Of a DNA stretch of 17,663 nucleotides, positions 1 through 6,589 are shown piece after piece (the stretch's first letter is position 1; every line of letters begins with the position of its first letter). Under the pieces are notes generated by a model that did no database searches, was not told the origin of the DNA, and was given only the letters and a program-made list of their open reading frames with translations. The stretch covers positions 1 to 17,663 of the forward strand of contig DAOVIC010000011.1 of NCBI GenBank assembly GCA_030671565.1. The letters run 5' to 3'. Source of the stretch: Anaerohalosphaeraceae bacterium (GTDB lineage Bacteria; Planctomycetota; Phycisphaerae; Sedimentisphaerales; Anaerohalosphaeraceae). The translations under genes and the position numbers were made by a program.

Positions 1-1044
1 ACGGTTTACGGGATAGGTTGTAAGGCCGACAGTGAGGCTATCGAGCGGCTTGATGCGGTTAAGAACCGGCCTGGGGATAAGCGGTACACTTTGCATATCG
101 GCGATAAGAGTCAGTTGGGAGATTATGTGCCGGTTGTGCCACTTAGGGCACAGAAGCTGATGTCTAAGGTTTGGCCGGGGCCTTTGACGCTTGTTTTTCA
201 GCTGGATGAGGAGGGTTTGAAGCTGCAGAGGGAGAAATTGGGGGACGATTGTTTTGAGACTCTTTATCGTGACGGTTCTATCGGGGTTCGGTGTCCTGAT
301 GAGCCGATCGCCCGGGCGTTGCTTTCGGCGGCGAAATCGGCGATCGTTGCTCCCAGCGCGAATCTTGCCGGTGAGGCGCCTGCGACCAGTTACAGTGAAG
401 TTGAGTCGACTTTTTCAGGTAAAATCGAAGCAATACTTGTGGGAAAAGCTGAAAAAAATGATGGAAAAGATAAATTTTCCTGCCGGTACAATGCGAGCAG
501 TACGGTAGTTAAAATCGTTGACGGCCAATTGGATATTTTGCGTGAAGGTGCTATCAATAAAGCACTTATAATCGATATGTCTACCATAAATATAACGTTT
601 ATTTGTACCGGAAATACCTGTAGAAGCCCCATGGCGGAGTGGTTTTGCCGAAAATACCTGTCGGAAAAACTTGGTTGTGATATTGACGGGGTGGAGTTAT
701 TGGGTTATAAAGTACAGTCTGCTGGCGTTATGGCAATGGCTCAACTGCCAGCCAGCAAAGAAGTTATTGAGATTTTTGAGAGTAAAGGGATCGATGTTAG
801 TTGTCACCTGAGCAGGCAAGCCGATACGGTTTTGCTTGAGAAAAGTGATTTTGTGTTTGTCATGAATGGCCGGCATCGCGATATTGTTATCGCCATGTGT
901 CCTGGGGCGGAAGACAAATGTTTATTGCTTGACGATGACGGAGATGTTCCTGACCCCATCGGACAGGGGATGCGTATATACAATGCGTGCGCTGAACATA
1001 TTGAGAAAGCTGTGAAGGAAAGATTGTGCGAGATATTGACATGA
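1..1044 (+). CDS. Sua5/YrdC–low-MW phosphatase (arginine-phosphatase-like) fusion, 5' partial
   Basis: The reading frame is open from base 1, so the N-terminus lies upstream; the TTG at 91 is not the true start. The first residues, TVYG, are the core of the YrdC nucleotide/bicarbonate-binding motif. KNRP, WPGPLTLVF, SANLAGEAPATS and STVVKIVDG...ILREGAI follow as in Sua5/YwlC (threonylcarbamoyl-AMP synthase, first step of tRNA t6A37 formation). From about base 590 a second domain begins: CTGNTCRSPMAE at 604-639 is the CX5R phosphate loop of low-MW phosphatases, and PDPIG (Asp codon 952-954) supplies the general-acid Asp. Thr at 616-618 is the residue that marks B. subtilis YwlE-type protein-arginine phosphatases; tyrosine phosphatases usually have Ile. 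A Met codon at 577 could reinitiate translation of the second domain, but it has no Shine-Dalgarno, so one fused protein is preferred. The stop overlaps rpiB by ATGA. In Bacillus the same three functions are neighbours (ywlC, ywlE, ywlF). Confidence 0.9.
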   Translation, partial: TVYGIGCKADSEAIERLDAVKNRPGDKRYTLHIGDKSQLGDYVPVVPLRAQKLMSKVWPGPLTLVFQLDEEGLKLQREKLGDDCFETLYRDGSIGVRCPDEPIARALLSAAKSAIVAPSANLAGEAPATSYSEVESTFSGKIEAILVGKAEKNDGKDKFSCRYNASSTVVKIVDGQLDILREGAINKALIIDMSTINITFICTGNTCRSPMAEWFCRKYLSEKLGCDIDGVELLGYKVQSAGVMAMAQLPASKEVIEIFESKGIDVSCHLSRQADTVLLEKSDFVFVMNGRHRDIVIAMCPGAEDKCLLLDDDGDVPDPIGQGMRIYNACAEHIEKAVKERLCEILT

Positions 1045-1505
1045 AGATTGCAGTTGCAAATGACCATCGTGGTGGAAAAGCGATAGAGCAGGTTAAGGCT
1101 ATAATAGCACAACTTAACCATGAGTGTTTGGATTTTGGCAGCGATATCGAAGGTCCTATTGACTATCCTGATGTTGCTTTTCAGGCAGCAAAGGCAGTTT
1201 CTGAAAAGGAAGCTGACCGTGCTATTCTTGCCTGCGGGACTGGTATAGGTATGAGTATCGCAGCTAACAAGGTTAAGGGTGTTCGCGCGGCTCTTTGCTT
1301 CGATGAGCTTAACGCGCAGGTTTCACGGCAGCATAACGATGCTAATGTACTGTGTCTTTCGGGTGATCTTCTTGGTTCTTCAGCACTTAGAAAGATCGTC
1401 GAGACTTGGTTGAAGACGGAGTTTGCGGGCGGGCGGCACCAGAGGCGTGTAGAGAAGATAAGTGCTATCGAGGAAGGTCAGGATCCACGTACGGTGGTCG
1501 ATTGA
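1041..1505 (+). CDS. rpiB: Ribose-5-phosphate isomerase B (RpiB/LacAB family)
   Basis: A 154-aa cytoplasmic enzyme that interconverts ribose 5-phosphate and ribulose 5-phosphate; the length is normal for RpiB. Family residues visible: D8-H9 in ANDHRG, the catalytic C65 in ACGTGIGMSIAANK, H98 in RQHNDANVLCL, and the C-terminal phosphate-contacting arginines in GGRHQRRV. The ATG at 1041 is chosen over the in-frame GTG at 1026 because it starts the protein at the conserved MKIAVANDH, and it forms an ATGA overlap with the upstream stop, which suggests translational coupling. It may act with the sugar kinase downstream in pentose use, but the same rpiB position next to ywlC/ywlE in Bacillus suggests the neighbourhood is older than any ribose-specific function. 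Confidence 0.95.
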   Translation: MKIAVANDHRGGKAIEQVKAIIAQLNHECLDFGSDIEGPIDYPDVAFQAAKAVSEKEADRAILACGTGIGMSIAANKVKGVRAALCFDELNAQVSRQHNDANVLCLSGDLLGSSALRKIVETWLKTEFAGGRHQRRVEKISAIEEGQDPRTVVD

Positions 1506-1562
1506 TCTGCAGCGGCCTTGTAAGAGACGTATATGTGCTGTTCACACGAAGTGAGTGATTGT

Positions 1563-1568
1563 AAGGAG
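1563..1568 (+). promoter_or_regulatory. Shine-Dalgarno that sets the start of the PfkB kinase
   Basis: AAGGAG lies 7 nt before the ATG at 1576. The longer frame could begin at a GTG at 1555, but that would place this strong ribosome binding site inside the gene, so the ATG at 1576 is the better start. Confidence 0.75.
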
Positions 1569-1575
1569 ACGCGTC

Positions 1576-2544
1576 ATGGTCGGACGGATTCCGAAAGTAG
1601 TTGTAGTTGGCCCATCATATGTGGACATGGTATTGAAGTGTCATGAGGTTCCGGCTTCTGGCGATATTGTCGAGGGTTCCGCTTTTTCCTTTTCACCGAA
1701 TGGTTCAGGTCCGAATTCTGCTATCGAGGCAGCTTTATGCGGTTGCGAGGTTGATCTTATCACCAAGGTCGGCGATGATGTACTGGGGGGATTGATCCGA
1801 AAAAGCCTTGACCATCATGGAGTCAAGACGGATTTTGTTTATACTGCCCAGGCTATCAGTACTGGTGTCAGCTTTACGATGGTAAATTCGATGGGTGAGA
1901 ATACAATTTGTTTATCTCATGGGGCCAACCGTGCTTTAGGTAGCGATGACATAGGTTTTGCCTCAGTTGAGCAACTTATCTCCATCGCCGATATCTGTCT
2001 TATTCGCGGAGACCTTCCATCTGAAACGATTAAAATGGCGGTCAAGACAGCCAGTCTTCACAAGACGAAGGTCGCTTTGGAAGCACCGATGGATATTCAA
2101 GCAGTCAGTGAAGTTGAAAGTTTCGAATGTCCGGACGAGTATTACCTTGTCGATATACTAATACCTAATCTTCGTTCTTCTGTAATTGCTGCAGAGTCAG
2201 TTGCAGGGTTTACACACAAGCTTAAGTTCGTAGGTTCCGAACTGGTGGCGCGAGGTATCGAATGCGTTGTTTTGAAAACCGGTACACATGGTTATTTCTT
2301 ATTTGACCGCGATGGCGTTACCAGTTTTCCCAGCTTTGAAAGTGAGCATGTATTTAACGAAAGTTGTTCTGACGATGCTTTTGCCGGAGCATTTACTGCG
2401 TCGCTTGGTGCAGGTGACGATGTCAGGGACGCGGTAAAATTTGCCGCGGCAGCTGCGGCAGTGGCGTCATGTAAAGTGAGCAGTCAGGATACGATGCCTA
2501 CCAAGGATGAGATAATCGAACTGCTTCAAAGAGAGTCCGATTAG
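1576..2544 (+). CDS. PfkB/ribokinase-family sugar kinase with altered active-site loop
   Basis: A 322-aa protein of normal PfkB length. N-terminal VVVVGPSYVDMVLKC is the first strand with substrate Asp. NGSGPNSAIEAALCG corresponds to the GGKGAN-type substrate motif, and TKVGDDVLGGLIRKSL and VVLKTGTHGYFLF are typical of ribokinases. The second signature, normally D-T-x-G-A-G-D, reads N-E-S-C-S-D-D-A-F-A-G-A at residues 261-272. The catalytic-base Asp aligns with D267, but the Gly-Ala-Gly that forms the anion hole is Cys-Ser-Asp (264-266). The fold assignment is firm; the activity is doubtful. The substrate may be ribose or another sugar or nucleoside, and placement after rpiB fits pentose metabolism. 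It starts 70 nt after rpiB on the same strand. A non-kinase, ligand-binding role is the alternative. Confidence 0.85.
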   Translation: MVGRIPKVVVVGPSYVDMVLKCHEVPASGDIVEGSAFSFSPNGSGPNSAIEAALCGCEVDLITKVGDDVLGGLIRKSLDHHGVKTDFVYTAQAISTGVSFTMVNSMGENTICLSHGANRALGSDDIGFASVEQLISIADICLIRGDLPSETIKMAVKTASLHKTKVALEAPMDIQAVSEVESFECPDEYYLVDILIPNLRSSVIAAESVAGFTHKLKFVGSELVARGIECVVLKTGTHGYFLFDRDGVTSFPSFESEHVFNESCSDDAFAGAFTASLGAGDDVRDAVKFAAAAAAVASCKVSSQDTMPTKDEIIELLQRESD

Positions 2545-2586
2545 TTTTAAATTGACATCATATTAAGAAATGGGTCTTAGTTCGAT

Positions 2587-3768
2587 ATGAGTGAAGCTGA
2601 ACTTTACAAGAAGGAAAATCAACGTGTTTCTGCGAGCGAAGTGCTTCAGTCTATAGCCAGCGGAATGGAAATCAAACTGTCTGGTTGTACGATTTCTGGG
2701 TCGCTGGATATTAACCGGCTTTTTGTCAAGGACGAGAATTTCGATGTTACGAAATTGGTTACCAGGGTTGAAGATTCCAAGACGGTAGTTACGCTCGGAC
2801 AGCTTGTGTCCTTTAACGGATGCACTTTTGAGGACAATGTCTGTTTTTCTTCTCTGTGGGAAAAGTCCGGTGAGCTTGGAGTTGTTTTTAAGCGGGATGT
2901 AGTTTTCAATTCTTCTGTTTTTTGCGGTCAGACCCGTTTTAGCGGAGCGATATTTCGTGGTTTAGCGGGTTTTGACGGTTGTACGTTTGAGCGTATTGCG
3001 GCTTTTCAAGAAGTTTTTTTTCATTCGCGTTCGATGTTCAGGACAGTTTATTTCAACGGATACATGTTGCTTGGCAAAGCTGTTTTCAGGAAGGAAGTCC
3101 GTTTTACTAATAGCTGTTTTGGTAAGGGCGGTAATTTTACGGGGGTCGTTTTTGAAGATGCGGCAGATTTTTCTGGGGTTTATTCTCAGAGCAAATCAGT
3201 GCCGATCTATGATTCTGTGCATTTTTGCCGCAGTAGTTTCGGCGATGGCGAGAGCTTCTGGCGTTTTATCAAACAGGCGTGTCAGGAAGCGGGCTATTAT
3301 CATCATGCCGGTGAAGCTTTTTATAACGAACGTTGTACGCATTTCTGGCGTCAGTTGCGGGGCAGTGACTATCTGAGCCTTTCATTTTTCGGTAAAGCTT
3401 TTCGGCTTTTGAAAGGTGTGCGTCTTTTGCCTGAGTTTGTTTTCGGGCGGTTGTTGTTCGGTTTTGGCGAAAGGCCTGTACGGATACTTGTGGCCAGTGC
3501 TTTTATTATCCTTGTTTGCGGGTTGTTTTATTCATCTGATGATTATGCCGGTGTGGTGCAGCGTAGTGCTCCGGCGGGTGTCGAGATGTCGTTTTTGGAT
3601 GGGTTGTATTTAAGTGCGACGACTTTTACGACTCTTGGTCCGGGGGATATTTATCCTGCTCGGGAGAATGGTTTGACGCGGATGGTGTTTATTTTCGAGG
3701 CGATAAGCGGAGCGTTTTTGATGGCTTTGTTTGTGGTAGCGTTGTCGAAGCGGTTTTCGCGCGGATGA
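2587..3768 (+). CDS. Pentapeptide-repeat protein with C-terminal two-helix K+-channel-like pore
   Basis: A 393-aa predicted inner-membrane protein. Residues from about 75 to 215 show Phe every five or six positions (VFNSSVF, RFSGAIF, GFDGCTF, RFTNSCF, DFSGVY), which is the pentapeptide-repeat pattern and predicts a right-handed quadrilateral helix. A linker with FWRFIKQACQEAGYYHHAGEAF follows. Then come two hydrophobic helices (about 300-320 and 363-387) flanking a pore loop, as in Ion_trans_2 channels. The selectivity filter reads TTLGPGD (residues 348-354, bases 3628-3648) where potassium channels usually have TVGYGD. The gene begins 42 nt after the kinase with no clear Shine-Dalgarno; the ATG at 2587 is the first in frame. 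No regulatory RCK domain is present, so the repeat domain may be the sensor (inference). Confidence 0.8.
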   Translation: MSEAELYKKENQRVSASEVLQSIASGMEIKLSGCTISGSLDINRLFVKDENFDVTKLVTRVEDSKTVVTLGQLVSFNGCTFEDNVCFSSLWEKSGELGVVFKRDVVFNSSVFCGQTRFSGAIFRGLAGFDGCTFERIAAFQEVFFHSRSMFRTVYFNGYMLLGKAVFRKEVRFTNSCFGKGGNFTGVVFEDAADFSGVYSQSKSVPIYDSVHFCRSSFGDGESFWRFIKQACQEAGYYHHAGEAFYNERCTHFWRQLRGSDYLSLSFFGKAFRLLKGVRLLPEFVFGRLLFGFGERPVRILVASAFIILVCGLFYSSDDYAGVVQRSAPAGVEMSFLDGLYLSATTFTTLGPGDIYPARENGLTRMVFIFEAISGAFLMALFVVALSKRFSRG

Positions 3769-3830
3769 TCAGGTGTTTAGTTGCGGGGTTGGGGCAGCGG
3801 GCTGCTTTGCTCGAGGTTTCTTGACCCTCT

Positions 3831-3850
3831 AAGGTTAACTCCGTAGCCTT
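3831..3850. terminator. Stem-loop between convergent genes, possible weak terminator
   Basis: AAGGTTA (3831-3837) pairs with TAGCCTT (3844-3850) around a 6-nt loop, including one G-U pair. It sits in the 87-nt gap between the convergent ends of the channel gene and the PLP enzyme. No proper T-tract follows on either strand, so this is only a candidate. A smaller GCAG/CTGC hairpin lies at 3794-3805. Confidence 0.25.
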
Positions 3851-3855
3851 GCCTT

Positions 3856-5085
3856 CTAGGATTTGTTTTTTGTTTTTTTCTGTATTGCCTTCAGGCCTCT
3901 TTCCAGGTCCTTTGTTATGTCTTCGGTGTCTTCTATGCCCACTGCCAGTCTGAAAAGGGTGTCTGTAATGCCTAGTTGGTAGCGTTCCTTTTTTGTGTAG
4001 TCGTAGTAGCTAACGAGTGCAGGGTGGGTTATCAGCGTTTCTACGCCTCCTAAGCTGGGCCCGATGTAGCATAACTTCAGTGCGTCCAGGAAGTTTTTCG
4101 CGCTCTGGAGGTTTCCCTTGATGTCAAAAGTTACTACTCCGCCTCCGCCCTGCATCTGTGCTTTTGCGACTTCATAGTGAGGATGGCTTTTCAGGAACGG
4201 ATAGTAGACCCTTTTTACGAGGGGGTGTGCTTCCAGGAATTCTGCGACATTAAGCGCGGTCTGGTTTTGTTTTTTTACCCTTAATGGAAAAGTCTTTAAT
4301 CCCCTGAGCAGCATATAACAGCAATGCGGGTCGACGACTCCTCCCATCGACTTGTGCAGGTTTCGTATGTTCTCTATAAGTTCGCTTCTTCCGAGGACAG
4401 CACCTGCCAGGATGTCGTTGTGTCCGGCAAGGTATTTTGTCGCGCTTTGCAGAACAAGGTCCATCCCAAACTCTATCGGTCTCTGGTTTAGGGGGGTGCT
4501 GAAAGTGCTGTCGATGAGTGTCAGGACGTTGTGTTTGTCGGCGATTTTTTTAATTTTCTCAAGGTCGAATATATTGAGGTATGGATTAGTCGGGGATTCT
4601 GAAAAGATAAAACGTGTGTTCTTTTTTATTGATCTTTCGAGCAGCTCGTAGTCTCCGAAAGGCACGATGGTGCATTCAACGCCGAACTGTTTGAGGTATG
4701 ATCTGCAGAACTCGAGCGTTTTTTTGTAGCTGTCGTCAGTGATGACGATATGATCCCCAGATTTTACCAGCGACAAAATAGTCGTAGTTATGGCACTCAT
4801 TCCTGAAGTGAAGACAACACATTCTTCGGCGTTTTCCAGGTTGGCGAGTCTGTTTTCGGCGACATCAACAGTCGGGTTTCCATATCTTCCGTACTCGTAA
4901 TGGTTGAGGTTTTTCTTTGTGAAGTTCTCTATGTCCTTGCTGTCTTTAAATGTAAAGGTCGACGTCTGAATGATGGGTGTTGTCAGAGAATCGGCGTATT
5001 TTCTTCGTTCCTCGCCGGCATGTATGGCTCTGCTTGCCAACGAACCGGAGTATTTTTTTCTTTTGGTAGTGGATTTCTTTGTCAT
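3856..5085 (-). CDS. Cys/Met-metabolism PLP enzyme, cystathionine gamma-synthase-like
   Basis: A 409-aa cytoplasmic PLP enzyme of the trans-sulfuration family. The Lys-rich N-terminus leads into SLASRAIHAGE. YEYGRYGNPT (63-72) holds the Tyr and Arg that contact the neighbouring subunit's PLP phosphate. FTSGMSAI (92-99) is the phosphate-binding turn, D192 in LIDSTFSTPLNQ binds the pyridine nitrogen, and K217 in SATKYLAGHND is the Schiff-base lysine. SLGGVETLITHPA and LFRLAVGIED (R379 for the substrate carboxylate) complete the family. HKSMGGVVDPHCCYMLLRG and the YEYGRYGNPT form resemble the plant-type cystathionine gamma-synthase branch. Lyase and O-acyl-homoserine sulfhydrylase relatives share all these motifs, so substrate and gene symbol stay open. 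The ATG is preceded by AAAAGG (5091-5096 on the plus strand). It is the only minus-strand gene here and seems to be a single-gene unit. Confidence 0.9.
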   Translation of the reverse strand: MTKKSTTKRKKYSGSLASRAIHAGEERRKYADSLTTPIIQTSTFTFKDSKDIENFTKKNLNHYEYGRYGNPTVDVAENRLANLENAEECVVFTSGMSAITTTILSLVKSGDHIVITDDSYKKTLEFCRSYLKQFGVECTIVPFGDYELLERSIKKNTRFIFSESPTNPYLNIFDLEKIKKIADKHNVLTLIDSTFSTPLNQRPIEFGMDLVLQSATKYLAGHNDILAGAVLGRSELIENIRNLHKSMGGVVDPHCCYMLLRGLKTFPLRVKKQNQTALNVAEFLEAHPLVKRVYYPFLKSHPHYEVAKAQMQGGGGVVTFDIKGNLQSAKNFLDALKLCYIGPSLGGVETLITHPALVSYYDYTKKERYQLGITDTLFRLAVGIEDTEDITKDLERGLKAIQKKTKNKS

Positions 5086-5476
5086 AATCGCCTTTTGTCA
5101 AAAAAATGAGTAGAATCACAAACTCGGTTCCGAGCAATTTCTTCATCGAGGGTTTGTTGTTTTAACCCGCCTGATTACGCGACCGAATCGCGTTTTCACC
5201 AAAATACCAGATAATTCCTACGAATTCAAGCTTTCTAGTCCAGCCTTACCTGATGAAGTTTAAATATAATACACCTTTAGAGTGGTAAATATCCGCGAAT
5301 GAACGGCCAATATCAATTGAGAGCACTATATGTTCCATTTTTTGGCGGCTTTAGATGACGGATTGATAGAGTTTTTTTTGGTAAAAATCTTGTTTCTTGA
5401 CAAATCTTGCGGTTTTGTTATAAACATTGTCGTATCATACTTAAGTGGATAAGGATTTTCTGCCGATGAGGTTGTA
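5086..5476. other. Divergent intergenic region, 391 nt, no gene seen
   Basis: An AT-rich spacer separating the minus-strand PLP enzyme from the response regulators. It holds a clear plus-strand promoter at 5397-5424, listed separately. A small inverted repeat, CTCGG-TT-CCGAG (5123-5134), and CGCGA/TCGCG around 5180 lie on the PLP enzyme's leader side; either could be an operator or leader hairpin. A weak minus-strand promoter (TTGAAT, 17 nt, TATTTT) is readable around 5200-5230. I recognised no riboswitch consensus, tRNA or small ORF. Confidence 0.6.
5397..5424 (+). promoter_or_regulatory. Sigma70-like promoter for the response-regulator pair
   Basis: A perfect -35 box TTGACA (5397-5402), a 16-nt spacer, and TATAAA (5419-5424) as -10 box. 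Transcription would begin near 5431, leaving a leader of about 45 nt before the ATG at 5477, which has GAGG (5468-5471) as ribosome binding site. It is the best promoter match I found in the window. Confidence 0.7.
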
Positions 5477-5914
5477 ATGCGAAAAGAGGTTGTAATACTT
5501 ACCGTTGAGGATGACGATGGTCATTTTTGGCTGATCAAGCGAAACCTGCAGCGTGAAGGTGTTCCTAATAAAGTAGTGAGGTTTGCCGACGGGCAGGAAG
5601 TGCTGGATTATCTTTTCTGTTTAGGTGACGGGGATCACCGTGCGGGAGATACGGCATATCTTATGCTGCTGGATATTCGAATGCCTAAGGTCGATGGTAT
5701 CGAGGTACTCAGGCAAATGCATGACGATGAAAACTTACGGAAGATCCCTGTTGTGATGCTTACCACAGCTGACGATTTAGATGAAATAGATAAGTGCCAT
5801 GAACTTGGCAGCAGCTTGTATATTGTAAAACCTATCGAATACGATGATTTTGTCGATACGATCCGTAAACTGGCGAGATTTCTTGCTATTGTTCAGGTTC
5901 CTGAAATCGCGTGA
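5477..5914 (+). CDS. Single-domain response regulator (Rcp1-like receiver), first of a pair
   Basis: A 145-aa stand-alone receiver domain with no output domain. The acidic pocket is VEDDD (E11-D13), the phosphoacceptor is D66 in LLDIRMPKVDG, the switch Thr is T96 in IPVVMLTT, and the conserved Lys is K118 in YIVKP. The extended loop between beta2 and beta3 (about residues 47-60) is typical of Rcp1/CheY-like regulators that follow phytochrome or hybrid kinases. The family passes phosphate from a histidine kinase to a downstream phosphotransfer protein or binds a partner directly. It is expressed from the promoter at 5397-5424 and lies 20 nt before its paralogue. No kinase is adjacent, so it is an orphan here. 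Confidence 0.92.
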   Translation: MRKEVVILTVEDDDGHFWLIKRNLQREGVPNKVVRFADGQEVLDYLFCLGDGDHRAGDTAYLMLLDIRMPKVDGIEVLRQMHDDENLRKIPVVMLTTADDLDEIDKCHELGSSLYIVKPIEYDDFVDTIRKLARFLAIVQVPEIA

Positions 5915-5934
5915 TTATTACGGGGGAGTAAAAA

Positions 5935-6381
5935 ATGTTAGAAGATACGGTAATTCTGATAGCTGAAGACGATGCGGGTCACTTTGCACTGCTGAAGAAG
6001 AATCTTTGGCGAAGCTGTGTTGCAAACGATATCATTCAGTTCAAAGATGGGCAGGAGGTACTGGACTTTCTTTTTAGGGAGGGGCAAGGGCCCGTTCGAG
6101 AAGAGAATTGCCGGTATATACTGCTTCTTGATATTCGTATGCCTAAGGTTGACGGCAGGGATGTTCTTAAGCGTATGAAGGAAGACGATGAACTGAAAAA
6201 GATCCCGGTGGTCATGCTGACAACGACCGATGATGCCGGTGAGATTGCGAAATGTTACGATATGGGCTGTAGTTTTTATGTTGTCAAGCCTGCAGATTAT
6301 AATATGTTTATGGATGCTGTAAATAACCTTGGCACTTTGTTGTCCCTTCAAGGTGTTTCAGTTCCTGTTATAAAAAACTGA
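5935..6381 (+). CDS. Single-domain response regulator (Rcp1-like receiver), second of a pair
   Basis: A 148-aa receiver domain that aligns without gaps to the preceding gene over residues 1-119; by hand I count about 68 identities. The functional residues fall at identical positions: E11-D13, D66 (LLDIRMPKVDG), T96 (IPVVMLTT) and K118 (YVVKP). It diverges most at residues 48-60 and at the C-terminus, where partner choice usually lies. GGGGGAG (5922-5928) sits 6 nt before the ATG, a stronger ribosome site than that of the first copy, so the second may be made in larger amounts (inference). The pair most likely arose by tandem duplication. Its stop codon lies within the stem of a terminator hairpin. 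Confidence 0.92.
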   Translation: MLEDTVILIAEDDAGHFALLKKNLWRSCVANDIIQFKDGQEVLDFLFREGQGPVREENCRYILLLDIRMPKVDGRDVLKRMKEDDELKKIPVVMLTTTDDAGEIAKCYDMGCSFYVVKPADYNMFMDAVNNLGTLLSLQGVSVPVIKN

Positions 6382-6396
6382 CCAATAGGTCAGTTT
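6375..6396. terminator. Hairpin terminator overlapping the stop of the second response regulator
   Basis: AAACTGACC (6375-6383) pairs perfectly with GGTCAGTTT (6388-6396) around an AATA loop: nine base pairs, A-rich on the left and T-rich on the right. The T-run is short. The TGA stop (6379-6381) is inside the left arm. Confidence 0.6.
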
Positions 6397-6415
6397 GAAA
6401 ATGCAAAATTGAGGA

Positions 6416-6441
6416 TTTGGCCTTTCGGCCGAGGCATTTTT
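6416..6441 (+). terminator. Second hairpin followed by a T-run, possible back-up terminator
   Basis: TTTGGCC (6416-6422) can pair with GGCCGAG (6427-6433), with two G-U pairs, around a TTTC loop. TTTTT follows at 6437-6441. It lies 20 nt after the first hairpin and would isolate the regulator unit from the propeller gene downstream. Confidence 0.5.
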
Positions 6442-6516
6442 ATCGGTAATAAAGCTCGAAGGTGTAACTTTTGGCGAGAGATGTTTAGATGGGGGCTCTG
6501 AAAAACTGTTCGCCTG

Positions 6517-6580
6517 CGGCAAAAAAAGCGTTTGCCGGTGGATTAGGCCATACGTGACGGTTGAATTGTAAGTTATTCAA
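6517..6580 (+). promoter_or_regulatory. Structured leader of the propeller/ABC/redox gene set
   Basis: Two inverted repeats lie just before the gene at 6590. CGGCAAA (6517-6523) pairs with TTTGCCG (6531-6537) around a 7-nt loop. TTGAAT (6561-6566) and ATTCAA (6575-6580) form arms around an 8-nt spacer, and the second arm touches the AAAGGG ribosome site (6579-6584). They could be an operator, a translational control hairpin, or chance. I found no convincing -35/-10 pair in 6442-6589. Confidence 0.3.
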
Positions 6581-6589
6581 AGGGCTCAG

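Noticed and set aside
577..1044. Separate phosphatase gene starting at ATG 577
   Set aside because: No Shine-Dalgarno precedes it and the upstream YrdC frame runs through without a stop, so a fusion is simpler.
2552..2581. Perfect TTGACA before the channel gene as a promoter
   Set aside because: No acceptable -10 box lies 15-18 nt downstream (GGTCTTAG region), so the match may be chance.
3794..3805. GCAG/CTGC hairpin after the channel gene as a terminator
   Set aside because: Only a 4-bp stem and an interrupted T-run; too weak to call.
5086..5300. SAM-type riboswitch in the leader of the cystathionine gamma-synthase-like gene
   Set aside because: Methionine-related genes often have one, but I saw no conserved SAM riboswitch core on the minus strand; only short unrelated inverted repeats.
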